Shown: one piece after another, positions 14,018-22,472 of the stretch
Position numbering within the stretch: position 1 is the stretch's first letter
Layout of the letters: every line of letters begins with the position of its first letter
Origin: Flammeovirgaceae bacterium UBA4659
Lineage (GTDB): Bacteria; Bacteroidota; Bacteroidia; Cytophagales; Cyclobacteriaceae
DNA: 22,472 bases
Reading direction: 5' to 3'
NCBI GenBank assembly: GCA_002405445.1
Contig: DHLV01000092.1
Coordinates: 16,835 to 39,306 of the forward strand
Notes under the pieces: generated by a model
What the model was told of the DNA's origin: nothing
What the model saw: only the letters and a program-made list of their open reading frames with translations
The model's database searches: none
Made by a program: the position numbers and the translations under genes

Positions 14018-15298
14018 TTACTCCTCTGTCACTTCAACCTCCACCCGCACATTTCTGCGGGCATGCTGTCCGTTCTTATCGTGCAGCATACGGGTGCCAC
14101 CCCACGCCTTCACCTCAATGCGGTCTGCACTCAATCCCCGGGCCACCAGCCAGTCTTTGATCACCTGGGCGCGTGCACCCGAAAGTTCTTTGGCAGAAAC
14201 ATTTTCATTTACCACATCACTGGCATGGAGGTTGAAGAAATCTTTGCTGGGCCCTGTGCGGATAATTTTTCCACGTCCGTGTCCGTTGGTGTGGCCGTGC
14301 AACGTGATCCTGTATTTGGGGTTCTCCTGCATCATGCTCAAAAGTTTGTTCAATTCATACTTTGATTCGGGCAGCATGATGGCCGCATCGTTATAGAAAT
14401 AGACATTATATAACACTGCTATGTCTCCTTTATGCAAGCGGGCCATCTCAAAACGCACCAGGTAATAGTCGCCCTCCAGGGTGATATCCGGCTGAAGTGT
14501 ATCTATTTCGGTGTCGTAGTAATTCATTTCATGTTGAATCTTGCGGAAGCCGAACGAACTGCCAATCAACAACAGCTTGCCCGATTTACTTTTGGGGTCA
14601 GGCAAAATCATGTACTCATTACCTTTTGTCTTTAAGATCAGGCGGCTGCGCTCGGCATCAACTACCTCCACTTCTCCATCGATCAGTTCGTTGTTGGTGG
14701 CATTGTACAAACTCAAAAAGGCTCGGGTGTTCTGCAGGGTAAGCACCTCGTGCAGGCTATCAACGGTGGCTGCTTCTGCCTTGGGCTCTTTACCGTTGGT
14801 CTGCTCGGGCTCTGGCTTCGGTTGTAGTGCAGGTGGTGCTGCCGGCTGAATGGGTTCAGGTAATTTCTCTGCGGGTTGTTCTTTTTCTTTTTGGGTAGTA
14901 TTGTTTTGTGTGGCTTCCTTTGGTGCCGATACCGGTGGTTGTGCGATTGGCGCTTGCTGCACCACTTCGGGTTCGGTGCCGTCTTTGATCACCCGCACCC
15001 ATGCTTCGGCAAAGCCTGCCTGCTTTCGCACCTCCAGCATCTTATTCACCGACTCATCAAAGTCAGTAAAGTAGTCGAGATAGACATAATGATAATGACG
15101 GGCAGCATCGAAGCCCGTTTGTGCATGATGTCCAGCGCGGTTCAACTCGGCTGCATATTTCTCTGCAAAAGCTTCCTGATTGACACGGTAAGCAGCCACT
15201 ACGATGTAGTAACCTTTTTGCATCGGTGTGCCTCCAAGCGCCACCAAAACCGGAGCTGATAAAAAAAGCGCAAAAAATCCTTTGATGTAGATCTTCAT
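14018..15298 (-). CDS. SPOR-like/OmpA-domain cell-envelope protein
   Basis: A 426-residue exported protein. Signal peptide about 1-23; a SPOR-like region about 28-105 (YYIVVAAYRVNQEAFAEKYA) that may bind denuded peptidoglycan; a Pro/Glu/Gln/Lys-rich linker about 106-178; a middle beta region; and an OmpA-like peptidoglycan-binding domain about 298-426 with VYFYNDAAIMLP, HGHTNGHGRG (334-343) and the final NVRVEVEV. Such proteins tether the outer membrane to the wall or follow cell division. The OmpA motif contains an insertion after HGHTN, so binding may differ from the standard. It stands 168 bases after the glycosyltransferase stop; GCAATATTGC, a 10-base palindrome at 15323-15332, lies just before the start. 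Confidence 0.88.
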   Translation of the reverse strand: MKIYIKGFFALFLSAPVLVALGGTPMQKGYYIVVAAYRVNQEAFAEKYAAELNRAGHHAQTGFDAARHYHYVYLDYFTDFDESVNKMLEVRKQAGFAEAWVRVIKDGTEPEVVQQAPIAQPPVSAPKEATQNNTTQKEKEQPAEKLPEPIQPAAPPALQPKPEPEQTNGKEPKAEAATVDSLHEVLTLQNTRAFLSLYNATNNELIDGEVEVVDAERSRLILKTKGNEYMILPDPKSKSGKLLLIGSSFGFRKIQHEMNYYDTEIDTLQPDITLEGDYYLVRFEMARLHKGDIAVLYNVYFYNDAAIMLPESKYELNKLLSMMQENPKYRITLHGHTNGHGRGKIIRTGPSKDFFNLHASDVVNENVSAKELSGARAQVIKDWLVARGLSADRIEVKAWGGTRMLHDKNGQHARRNVRVEVEVTEE

Positions 15299-15466
15299 GA
15301 TGTGAAGGTCGGTTTAGGTATTGCAATATTGCTAATATGGCAATAAGATTCAAGTTGTCAATGATTTTAGAAGGGAACTCTGTAATTCATTCAAACGCAA
15401 CCCCAGGCCGGGGAGAACCGTTGGGTTCAACCGACACATCGTTTTTCGCTGCACTCAAGCTGCTGT

Positions 15467-16477
15467 TTACTCATTTTGAGATGACTTGGAGGCGTTGCCT
15501 GCGAATTGCGGGTCATGCATTGTTTTGATTTTTTGTGCCAGAAAGCCGAGGCCGTACCCAACCAGTTGCACATACGCAGAAGGCACCGCTCGCAAAGCGA
15601 CCGCCACAGATCGCGTGGCGCGCATGGCATCGGCAAAAATTAAGATTGCGTAAGCTGCGTATCCTGCGGCCAGAAATTCGCCCAAAACAGGTGCAAAAAT
15701 AAAACAGATCGGTATCGCCACCAGGCCCACCGTGTACAATAAGGGAAACCAATGCACCCATTTCACTTCTTCCGGATGATGGCGAGCCACCAGCACCCGC
15801 CCTTTGCCGAAGTTAAAAACCTGTTTGAAAAACTGTGCGAGGTTTGTCCTGCGTTTGTGATACACAAAAGCATCGGGGATCAAGCCTGTGGTCAGGCCCA
15901 GTTTCCGCATGCGGATACTCAGTTCAATGTCTTCGGCAAACCGATCGAACAGAAACCCACCGGTTTTTTCAAAAGCCTTGCGCGATAGCCCCATGTTGAA
16001 GCTGCGCGGTTGAAATTTACCAATTCCTTTCTTGCTTCCGCGGATGCCACCCGTGGTAAAAAATGAAGACATGGTGTAGGCCATCGCCCGCTGCAAGGCT
16101 GTAAATTTTTCATGACCACGATCGGGGCCGCCCCAGGCATCGAGCGGGCAGGTTTGCAAAAATTTCTCCACCTCTTCAAAATATGTTGCGGGCAAAATGC
16201 AGTCGCTATCGAATACCACCAAGTAATCTCCCTTTGCATGGGCAAACCCGAAGTTACGGCTAGGTCCGGGGCCACTGTTTTGCTTCTCAAAGTATGTTAT
16301 CGGCAGCCTTGATTGAAATGCTGCCACCACGTGTTTGCTTGTGAGCGTAGATCCGTCTTCTACAACAACTACCTCAAAATTCATAATTGTTTGAGAAGCC
16401 AGGCTTTCCAATAGTTCTTCCAGTTCTTCGGGCCGGTTGAAGACTGGCACTACAACGCTGAATTTAGGGTACGTCAT
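15467..16477 (-). CDS. Family 2 glycosyltransferase, membrane-associated
   Basis: A 336-residue GT-A glycosyltransferase. N-terminal nucleotide-sugar domain: FSVVVPVFNRPEELEELLES (6-25), metal-binding DSD at 90-92, acceptor-site EDIELSIRM at 182-190, and a downstream RRTNLAQFFKQVFNFGKGR in place of a QxxRW motif. Two or three hydrophobic C-terminal segments (about 240-300) suggest inner-membrane attachment. It likely adds sugars to a polysaccharide, glycolipid or protein; the acceptor is unknown. It lies 59 bases downstream of recQ on the same strand. No other sugar gene is adjacent. Confidence 0.93.
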   Translation of the reverse strand: MTYPKFSVVVPVFNRPEELEELLESLASQTIMNFEVVVVEDGSTLTSKHVVAAFQSRLPITYFEKQNSGPGPSRNFGFAHAKGDYLVVFDSDCILPATYFEEVEKFLQTCPLDAWGGPDRGHEKFTALQRAMAYTMSSFFTTGGIRGSKKGIGKFQPRSFNMGLSRKAFEKTGGFLFDRFAEDIELSIRMRKLGLTTGLIPDAFVYHKRRTNLAQFFKQVFNFGKGRVLVARHHPEEVKWVHWFPLLYTVGLVAIPICFIFAPVLGEFLAAGYAAYAILIFADAMRATRSVAVALRAVPSAYVQLVGYGLGFLAQKIKTMHDPQFAGNASKSSQNE

Positions 16478-16536
16478 TTCACTTGCAAAATAAGACTATC
16501 GGTGCTCTTAAGAAAAAGGGGTTCTGCGGTGTGTGA

Positions 16537-18447
16537 TTACTTTGCAGCTACCGGGCACAGTAACCAGTGGTCATCATAACGCAGCTCGCCATGCTCCAAC
16601 ATCTCTTGAATGACTTCGGCCAGCACGTCCTTCTCGGCCGGGGCTACCTGTGCTTCCAATTCATCGGCCGCCAGCGGGCCCGCTTGCAAGAGGTAGCGAA
16701 TTTGATGTTGGTAGTTGGCATACAGGGCAGACGTGTCGTGCTTCTTCTTTTGAATACATACATCGCAGATGCCGCAGGTGTTGTAGGTGATCTCGTCAAA
16801 ATATTCCTGTATCACCTGCATGCGGCAGCGGTGCGTTTGTTCAGCATAGTTGACCATCGCCTGGGTCTTCTTCAGGTGCAGTTGTCTGCGGCTCTCGAGC
16901 AAAGCAGCATCAACGGGCAATCGATCTGCATCCTGCCTGGCTAGCACAAACGTGATTTGGGGTGTGTCTTTGGTGGGAAGGTACACCAGCATTTGTAATT
17001 TGTGCAACTGTTGTAACTGTATCTGCACTTCTCCGGTGGATTGCCTCACCGCATGGGCCAGTTGACTTTCGGAAATGGTCACAAAGTCACTGTACAATTC
17101 GCCCCCATACAACCGCAACAACATCTTGATCAGTGGATCGAACCGCTCGTTTGCTACTTGAAATTCGTAAATCTTCTTTTTGTCGATGGAGAGGTGCACT
17201 TGCGAGGGTCGGTAAAAACTTTCATTGAATTGGATGAGGCCAAATTCTTCCAGTTTTTTCAGGGCAGGGTACACGGTGGCAGATTTCATTGAAAACCGCT
17301 CGCAAAAAGATTCGAGGTCAAAATCAAAACTTTCTGATTGCCCGCTACCCATTGCAAGCTGAAAATAGTTGGCCAGCGCCTGATATACCTTTTGCAGATA
17401 CTCCAGCCGTGGTTGCGATTGTTCGGTTTTATGTTGCAGCGCCTGCCCATCTAACTCGTGAAAGAGGATGGTGGCGTAGGCGCGTCTGCCATCGCGGCCG
17501 GCACGCCCAGCTTCCTGGTAGTACGATTCCAGGCTTTCCGGCAAGTCCATGTGTATCACCGTTCGCACATCTGGCTTGTTGATTCCCATCCCAAACGCAT
17601 TGGTGGCCACCATGATACGGCATCGGTTTTGCAGCCATGTCTGTTGGTTCCCCTCGCGCAGCGCATGTGGTAAGCCTGCATGGTAAAAAGTGGACGACAC
17701 CGAATTGCGCTGTAGAAACTTGTTGAGCACCAGCGTGGCTTTGCGCGAACGCACATATACAATGCCGGGCCCCGGCACCTTGTTCAAAATATCCAACAAC
17801 TTTTTTTCTTTTGACTCAGTCTTGCGCACCACCAACGACAAGTTGTTACGGGCAAAGCTGATTTGAAAAATTTCTGGGTTTTTCAGTTGGAGTTTTCCGA
17901 TAATGTCGTCTTTTACGATTTTGGTTGCGGAAGCCGTGAGTGCCACCATGGGAACATTTGGTTTGATTTCCCGTAATGCTGCTATCTGCAGATAGGGAGG
18001 GCGAAAGTCATAACCCCATTGAGAGATGCAGTGGGCCTCGTCAATGGCAGTTAAAGTCACATTCATTCGCGCAAAGCGAGCCCGAAAGAGTTCGGTCAGC
18101 AGACGTTCGGGTGAGACGTACAAAAACTTTTGCTGGCCATACACGCAATTATCCAAAAGGATATCAATCTCCCGATGGGTTAAACCCGAATGGATCGCCA
18201 CCGCTGGGATGCCTTTTTGTCTCAATTGGGCCACTTGGTCTTGCATGAGGGCAATCAGTGGCGTAACTACCACGCACAACCCCTCGCGCACCAGCGCAGG
18301 CACTTGAAAGCACACCGACTTGCCAGCACCGGTGGGCAGAATGCCCACTGCATCACGGCCTTGCAAAATGGATTCAATGATTTCGCGCTGTGGCGTGCGA
18401 AAGGACGAATAACCCCAGTATTGTTGTAAAACTTGTTCGGGTGTCAC
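16537..18447 (-). CDS. recQ: ATP-dependent DNA helicase RecQ-like
   Basis: A 636-residue superfamily 2, 3'-to-5' helicase of DNA repair. Walker A TGAGKS (39-44), DEAH box 136-139, aromatic-rich loop region ISQWGYDFRPPY, and motif VI QEAGRAGRDGR. The RQC zinc site has cysteines at 541, 558, 561 and 564. After it comes a short C-terminal segment without an HRDC domain, so it is shorter than the E. coli type of similar length class and belongs to the HRDC-less Bacteroidota branch. The start is a GTG (18447); TATTTTTG at 18459-18452 is only a few bases upstream, so either transcription is nearly leaderless or that box is fortuitous. Confidence 0.94.
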   Translation of the reverse strand: MTPEQVLQQYWGYSSFRTPQREIIESILQGRDAVGILPTGAGKSVCFQVPALVREGLCVVVTPLIALMQDQVAQLRQKGIPAVAIHSGLTHREIDILLDNCVYGQQKFLYVSPERLLTELFRARFARMNVTLTAIDEAHCISQWGYDFRPPYLQIAALREIKPNVPMVALTASATKIVKDDIIGKLQLKNPEIFQISFARNNLSLVVRKTESKEKKLLDILNKVPGPGIVYVRSRKATLVLNKFLQRNSVSSTFYHAGLPHALREGNQQTWLQNRCRIMVATNAFGMGINKPDVRTVIHMDLPESLESYYQEAGRAGRDGRRAYATILFHELDGQALQHKTEQSQPRLEYLQKVYQALANYFQLAMGSGQSESFDFDLESFCERFSMKSATVYPALKKLEEFGLIQFNESFYRPSQVHLSIDKKKIYEFQVANERFDPLIKMLLRLYGGELYSDFVTISESQLAHAVRQSTGEVQIQLQQLHKLQMLVYLPTKDTPQITFVLARQDADRLPVDAALLESRRQLHLKKTQAMVNYAEQTHRCRMQVIQEYFDEITYNTCGICDVCIQKKKHDTSALYANYQHQIRYLLQAGPLAADELEAQVAPAEKDVLAEVIQEMLEHGELRYDDHWLLCPVAAK

Positions 18448-18487
18448 TTGCCAAAAATAAGGGAAAAGACATCACCAAACAGGTATT

Positions 18488-19693
18488 TTAAAGAGGCCAA
18501 TCGTCTTTGAATTCTTTTTTCTGATGGAATGCCTCGATTTCAGCCGAGTCAAGTAAACATTTTTTTAAGGCGGCCGTAATGTTTTCTTTGTTCAAGTCTT
18601 GGCCGATGATAACAACCTCGTTCAGTCGATCGCCCCATTGCTTGTCCCATTTTTTTTGGATGTGTTCTTGGTCTTGTAAGTAAGCCGGGTTTTGCGCTCG
18701 TTGTTTAAAAGGCACACTTGCCCACCATCGGCCATAGATTTCTGCCTTTGATGAACCGCCTGCCTGGCTCCACAAAATAGCATTGTCAGGGCGCGAGGCC
18801 AGCCAGAAAATCCCTTTGCTACGGATTACATTTGATGGCCATTGGGTTTGAATAAAACTCCAAAACCGCTGGGGGTGGAAGGGGATAGGACTACGAAACA
18901 CAAAAGAAGAAATTCCATACTCTTCCGTTTCTGGCGTATGCTCGTTGTTTAGTTCTTTAATCCAACCTGCAGCTTGTTGCGCCTTTTCATAGTCGAAGAG
19001 TTTAGTGTTTAAAATTTCCTTGGGATTTATTTTTCCATTCGTAGCTTCAATCAGTTTTGCGTCCGGGTTAAGTTTCATCAGCAAGCCCTTGAGCAGGTTC
19101 AATTGTTCGGTATCAATCAAATCTAATTTGTTGAGTACAATCACATTGGCAAACTCAATTTGATCAGTAAGTAAATTCACGATATTTCGATTATCTTCTC
19201 GGTCATCGGTCATTTTTCTGTCGAGAATGGTATCGGCACTGCCAAAGTCTTTGAAAAAATTAAACGCATCAACCACTGTTACCATGGTATCTAGCTGAGT
19301 GATTTTCGATAAATCGGTAAGCTCTTCACCCGTATCGAATGTAAAGGTTTGTGCCACCGGTATCGGCTCCGAAATTCCGGTACTCTCAATCAACAAGTAA
19401 TCGAATTTTTTTTGTTTGGCCAGCAACTCTACCTCCTTGATCAAGTCTTCGCGTAAGGTGCAACAAATACATCCATTACTCATCTCCACTAACTTCTCTT
19501 CGGTACGTGAAAGATTGATTTCATTTTTTACAAGCATCGAGTCGATATTCAATTCGCTCATATCATTGACGATAATCGCTACTTTTAAACCATCGCGATT
19601 GTGGAGCACATGATTAAGCAGGGTAGTCTTACCCACACCTAGAAAACCGCTCAATACAGTTACTGGTAATTTTCTTTGTTTAAATAATTTCAT
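18488..19693 (-). CDS. CobW/COG0523-family GTPase, probable zinc metallochaperone
   Basis: A 401-residue G3E GTPase. P-loop GFLGVGKT (16-23), metal-binding CICC (C75, C77, C78), ESTGISEP (103-110) and NKLD (188-191) in the N-terminal half; a CobW_C domain about 265-390. Members deliver metals, mostly zinc (ZigA, YciC, ZNG1) or cobalt, to client proteins. No cobalamin gene is nearby; a His-rich lipoprotein and a MerC-like protein are, so zinc or another metal-starvation role is more likely. Its ATG overlaps the lipoprotein stop (ATGA). It is the last of a five-gene operon from 21067. Confidence 0.93.
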   Translation of the reverse strand: MKLFKQRKLPVTVLSGFLGVGKTTLLNHVLHNRDGLKVAIIVNDMSELNIDSMLVKNEINLSRTEEKLVEMSNGCICCTLREDLIKEVELLAKQKKFDYLLIESTGISEPIPVAQTFTFDTGEELTDLSKITQLDTMVTVVDAFNFFKDFGSADTILDRKMTDDREDNRNIVNLLTDQIEFANVIVLNKLDLIDTEQLNLLKGLLMKLNPDAKLIEATNGKINPKEILNTKLFDYEKAQQAAGWIKELNNEHTPETEEYGISSFVFRSPIPFHPQRFWSFIQTQWPSNVIRSKGIFWLASRPDNAILWSQAGGSSKAEIYGRWWASVPFKQRAQNPAYLQDQEHIQKKWDKQWGDRLNEVVIIGQDLNKENITAALKKCLLDSAEIEAFHQKKEFKDDWPL

Positions 19694-20061
19694 TTTACGT
19701 TAGTTAGGTTAGCATGAATTTTTTCAATACGATGATAAAGTTCTTTTTGAATGTCCAATAGTTGGCTGGAGGTGGCTTGAATTTGTTCATGACCGTGTTC
19801 ATGGTCGTGATTTTTCTCGCCTTCAAATCCTGGCACACCAACCAAATCGTTTGCCCATTCCTTAAAGTCATTTTCGATAGCTATGAGTTTACTTTTGTCG
19901 TTCGTGGAGATTCTATTCAGTGAATCAATTCTGTACTTTACTTTTTTCGCCAATGCCACTGCCTGTGAATGATACGCTGCTGCCTCAGTAAGTATTTTTT
20001 TGTCATTCGAATTTTGAACACACCCAACGAACAAAAATGCAAGACAGATTAAAGGCTTCAT
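19690..20061 (-). CDS. His-rich lipoprotein of metal operon
   Basis: A 123-residue protein with a lipobox-like LFVGC at the end of a short signal (Cys about residue 14), then a helical, Lys/Glu-rich body with a His-Asp cluster HDHEHGHE, typical of metal-binding patches. It probably sits in the outer or inner membrane facing the periplasm and binds Zn, Ni or Cu. No named family is recognised. ATG at 20061 overlaps the previous stop by one base; a GTG three bases upstream (20064) is also possible. It overlaps cobW by four bases, which ties it to metal delivery. Confidence 0.82.
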   Translation of the reverse strand: MKPLICLAFLFVGCVQNSNDKKILTEAAAYHSQAVALAKKVKYRIDSLNRISTNDKSKLIAIENDFKEWANDLVGVPGFEGEKNHDHEHGHEQIQATSSQLLDIQKELYHRIEKIHANLTNVK

Positions 20062-20486
20062 CACTTATTATTCGTTATCAATTCGGCTTGGTCTAAAATG
20101 AAAGTCATGTGCTCTACGTCTTTATCGTTCAATCGAAGTTTCCCTTTCACGGTGATCACTTGATCGGGCTTAAGTTTTGGCGGCTTATTTTTAAAATTAA
20201 TCTCCGCTACTGTTTCGGGTCCTGCGCCTCCACAAAAGAAGCAGGATGAGTAAGGGTTTTTAGATAAAACTATACTGCCGACTGGAAGATCAAATGGGAT
20301 GTAATGGCCTTGCAAGTCAATTTCAGTTCCTTGCAATTGCTTTAGCTTGACGTCAAATTGTGGCACTAAAAAGTACTCGTTATATTGTTTGATGTAAGTT
20401 GAAACAAACTTCGTACGCATGAAAAGTTGCCATCCGTCTGTTGACGGAGGGGCACTTAATAAGATAAGCAGTAGGATGTTTTTCAT
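20061..20486 (-). CDS. Small exported protein with CxxC, OB-fold-like, unknown function
   Basis: A 141-residue protein. A short hydrophobic N-terminus (MKNILLLILLSAP) resembles a signal. The middle reads GHYIPFDLP then SKNPYSSCFFCGGAGPETV with C82 and C85, then a VKGKLRLN strand and MTFILDQAEL. The pattern recalls DUF3299-like OB-fold periplasmic proteins found near MerC and zinc-import genes, but I cannot confirm the family. The CxxC may bind metal or be redox-active. It lies between two small exported proteins of the same operon, four bases after the previous stop. Confidence 0.72.
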   Translation of the reverse strand: MKNILLLILLSAPPSTDGWQLFMRTKFVSTYIKQYNEYFLVPQFDVKLKQLQGTEIDLQGHYIPFDLPVGSIVLSKNPYSSCFFCGGAGPETVAEINFKNKPPKLKPDQVITVKGKLRLNDKDVEHMTFILDQAELITNNK

Positions 20487-20490
20487 TTCG

Positions 20491-20700
20491 TTAAAACTGT
20501 TTTAGATAGGTGACCTTAAAAACGCCTTGTTGATTCACCAACCGACTGTTGATTTGCGTGTTGGGATTAGTAAAGTCCTGTCGATTATCATTGAGTACGA
20601 GAAAATCATTGACAACGGTACCTTCACAGTAATAATTACCACTTGATGCTAGTGCGCGGTAGTACAAAAACAGAAAAATAGTGAGTATTCTAACTTTCAT
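20491..20700 (-). CDS. Small exported protein of metal operon, unknown function
   Basis: A 69-residue product: N-terminal hydrophobic stretch (MKVRILTIFLFLYYRALASS) like a signal peptide, then a mature part of about 50 residues with a single Cys (YYCEGTVVNDF). No family recognised. The start overlaps the MerC-like gene by 11 bases and the stop is four bases before the next start, so it is very likely a real member of the operon rather than a chance frame. Confidence 0.6.
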   Translation of the reverse strand: MKVRILTIFLFLYYRALASSGNYYCEGTVVNDFLVLNDNRQDFTNPNTQINSRLVNQQGVFKVTYLKQF

Positions 20701-21067
20701 CTTCGTTATGATTAGAACAATGCTTGCAATACTTCATGTTTAGTAGATGTCCGATAATAGTCAGAATCCCAAAAAAGTAGCCGGTGTATTCTAACCAGCG
20801 AAAGTCTTCTTCAAACAGGTTTGAAAATAGAAAGCCCCAAAATGAAACCAACAGCAGCAATGAGATTTTTGTATTGTTTATGTTTTCAGTGGCTTTGAAA
20901 ATTGATAAAAAAGAGATTATTAGAAATAGATATTTGAAAATTGGATTTGTTATAAAGCCTGCGCCAAATGCTATGAGAAATGGCATTGCAATACAATGCA
21001 CCAAACAAAGTGATGAACTAAGAATACCTATTAAGTCTGCTTTGTTGATTTTTGAAGCGCTAATCAT
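20690..21067 (-). CDS. MerC-like membrane protein
   Basis: A 125-residue four-helix membrane protein of the MerC mercury-transport-like family. The first helix holds the cysteine pair C21 and C25 (SLCLVHCIAMPFL), and the C-terminus has a second pair C114 and C117 (KYCKHCSNHN). No merA, merR or merT is near, and MerC-like proteins in Bacteroidota often sit in zinc-regulated units; a general metal role is preferred over mercury resistance. It is the first gene of the operon ending in the CobW-like gene. I saw no Zur-type palindrome in the 130 bases upstream. Confidence 0.85.
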   Translation of the reverse strand: MISASKINKADLIGILSSSLCLVHCIAMPFLIAFGAGFITNPIFKYLFLIISFLSIFKATENINNTKISLLLLVSFWGFLFSNLFEEDFRWLEYTGYFFGILTIIGHLLNMKYCKHCSNHNEDES

Positions 21068-21199
21068 TGTGAATCATATTAAGCCAATTGAATTATTTGG
21101 GTAATGCTATTTCTTATTTGATTTTTTCACTGCCTGTTTTACAGCTATTGGCACATATCCAATTTCCAAACCCTTCTGAGGTGTTACTATTCGTCATCG

Positions 21200-22472
21200 T
21201 TAAACAGCTACCATTCTTTCAAATTGATTCTTCCGATACACCCACAGACTTCCGGCAGTCGCCAGTGTTAAGAAGAAAAGAAGGCCCATCAAATCTGCTG
21301 AATAGTGTGAACGCACTTGAGCCGAAGAATAGCTGTGCGTTGGCAAGGAACCAAAGTCTTCTGCCCGCATCTTTTCATTATTAAACATCCGTTGAATAAA
21401 ATAGTGGCGCCATGTATTGGCAAATGCAATCACCTGATTCCGAAAGTCGGTGTAATGCGTTGGTGAAGTTCCGGCCAGATCATTTAATCCATCTTGCAAC
21501 AAAATAGCGGGCGACAAAAAGCGAATTCGATTGACCCAGTTTTGTTGTTTATTCAGTGCTTCATTATAATCATCCAACACAGGTTGTACAGATTGGTTGA
21601 TGACATCGCTGGCGGCAAAATTTCCCAGCCACCAACTATACTGGTTTTGCTGAGTCGTATCTTTCGGAGCATATTCCGGATGCTCTCGGTAATATGATTT
21701 CAGTATTTCATCCGCCCTTTTCTCCGCCAATGCTTTTGCCTCCCGATATTCATGAATCATAATGGTGCGCGATGGTATCGGATAAAAGGAGTTTGCCGAT
21801 TGTGAAATAATGGACGGGATCAAAAGCACAAACACAACCCACACCGCTATTAATGTGACTGCATTGCTGCCGGATGAGTTCCCCAACAGGTTAATTAAAA
21901 ATGAAATCAAGAACCAGAAAGAGACATACACGGTGACGAGCAGAATAAATTTCATTGCTGCTCCCATATTGCCCATCCAATCAATGTCAAAAATTGTTAA
22001 CGAAAAAAGAATAGAGGCAACAACAATAACGGTAAGAATAAAAAAGCGGAGTAGCAGCTTTCCAAATAACCATTGGTACAGAGATATGGGTTGTGCCAAC
22101 GTCAAGCGCAACACACCCGATTCTTTCTCGGACGAAAGCACGTTGTAACTAAAGCCCAACACCAGCAAGGGAAGCAGGTAGATGCAAACGAAGGCAAGAT
22201 CAAAACTGCCAAACAAAAGTTGAACGGGGTTTGAGAGTTCCGAGAAGCCGAGTGTGTATGCCTCGCCATAAATTTTTGGTTTTGCATAATGTGTAAATAA
22301 GTCGCTTTGGCCGGTAGAAACAACCGCTAGCGGTTGAGCATCCATCGCGACAACACGTGGGGCATTCCACCCGATTTTATCCAATGCACGTGCATCTTGC
22401 CTTACCTCTGTTGCCGATTTTAGATTTTTGTTCAGCGAGTCTATCTCAGCAGCCATCCTCCGATCCAGCTTC
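21200..22472 (-). CDS. ABC-2 type permease, DUF3526-like (5' end outside window)
   Basis: The frame is open to the window edge, with at least five codons (KLDRR) before the ATG at 22456, so the gene starts to the right of the window. The visible 420 residues include an extracytoplasmic portion (SDLFTHYAKP) and about six hydrophobic segments. SSEKESGVLRLTLAQPISL is the conserved loop of ABC-2 membrane proteins of the NosY/DUF3526 type. It is the permease of an exporter whose ATPase should lie nearby on the right. The substrate is unknown. It ends 132 bases before the metal operon begins. Confidence 0.88.
   Translation of the reverse strand, partial: KLDRRMAAEIDSLNKNLKSATEVRQDARALDKIGWNAPRVVAMDAQPLAVVSTGQSDLFTHYAKPKIYGEAYTLGFSELSNPVQLLFGSFDLAFVCIYLLPLLVLGFSYNVLSSEKESGVLRLTLAQPISLYQWLFGKLLLRFFILTVIVVASILFSLTIFDIDWMGNMGAAMKFILLVTVYVSFWFLISFLINLLGNSSGSNAVTLIAVWVVFVLLIPSIISQSANSFYPIPSRTIMIHEYREAKALAEKRADEILKSYYREHPEYAPKDTTQQNQYSWWLGNFAASDVINQSVQPVLDDYNEALNKQQNWVNRIRFLSPAILLQDGLNDLAGTSPTHYTDFRNQVIAFANTWRHYFIQRMFNNEKMRAEDFGSLPTHSYSSAQVRSHYSADLMGLLFFLTLATAGSLWVYRKNQFERMVAV

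Noticed and set aside
20690..21067. Mercury-resistance operon
   Set aside because: Only a MerC-like gene is present; merA, merR, merT and merP are missing and neighbours point to zinc-type metal handling.

Overview
The window looks like a chromosomal segment of a Bacteroidota bacterium, probably of the Cytophagales type. The evidence is indirect: little Shine-Dalgarno signal before most starts, several TTG...TAnnTTTG-like promoters, a single-RRM glycine-rich RNA-binding protein, many proteins with signal peptides, and Bacteroidota-style SPOR/OmpA, DUF3526-type permease and bestrophin-like proteins. Almost all genes are on the minus strand; only the response regulator (3565-4197) and the superoxide dismutase (12474-13076) are on plus. 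No rRNA, tRNA, CRISPR array, transposase or phage gene was seen.

Region 1 (about 1-5007) is the accessory part. It holds two short precursors with nearly the same 15-residue double-glycine leader (MKSLNVE...GG) but unrelated cores, each overlapping its downstream partner gene by 4 bases. Around them lie parts of a C39-peptidase exporter gene, a membrane-anchored thioredoxin-like protein, a multi-pass membrane protein, and a divergently transcribed NarL-type response regulator with a convergent histidine kinase. The order of repeated pieces fits a tandem duplication of a bacteriocin-like peptide/export unit. The left copy runs into a C39 gene that leaves the window and contains a decayed thioredoxin remnant. 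The right copy ends in a C39 gene cut after about 65 codons and fused to the first two codons' worth of response-regulator DNA. Both copies keep the leader, its upstream region and a GC-rich hairpin, whose right arm carries a flipped 6-base core in one copy.

Region 2 (5076-18447) is mostly housekeeping and metabolic: exported Xaa-Pro aminopeptidase, RRM protein, branched-chain aminotransferase, a likely operon of PLP decarboxylase, OsmC, PhzF-like and PaiB-like genes, Mn-type superoxide dismutase with a clear terminator, a bestrophin-like channel, a SPOR/OmpA envelope protein, a GT2 glycosyltransferase and a RecQ helicase without HRDC domain.

Region 3 (18488-21067) is a compact five-gene operon (MerC-like membrane protein, two small exported proteins, a His-rich lipoprotein, a CobW/COG0523 GTPase) that looks like a metal-handling, probably zinc, locus. 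The window ends in a partial ABC-2 type permease (21200-22472).

The most interesting part is region 1: a two-copy, leader-conserved and core-variable peptide cassette beside a two-component system and a recently rearranged exporter gene.
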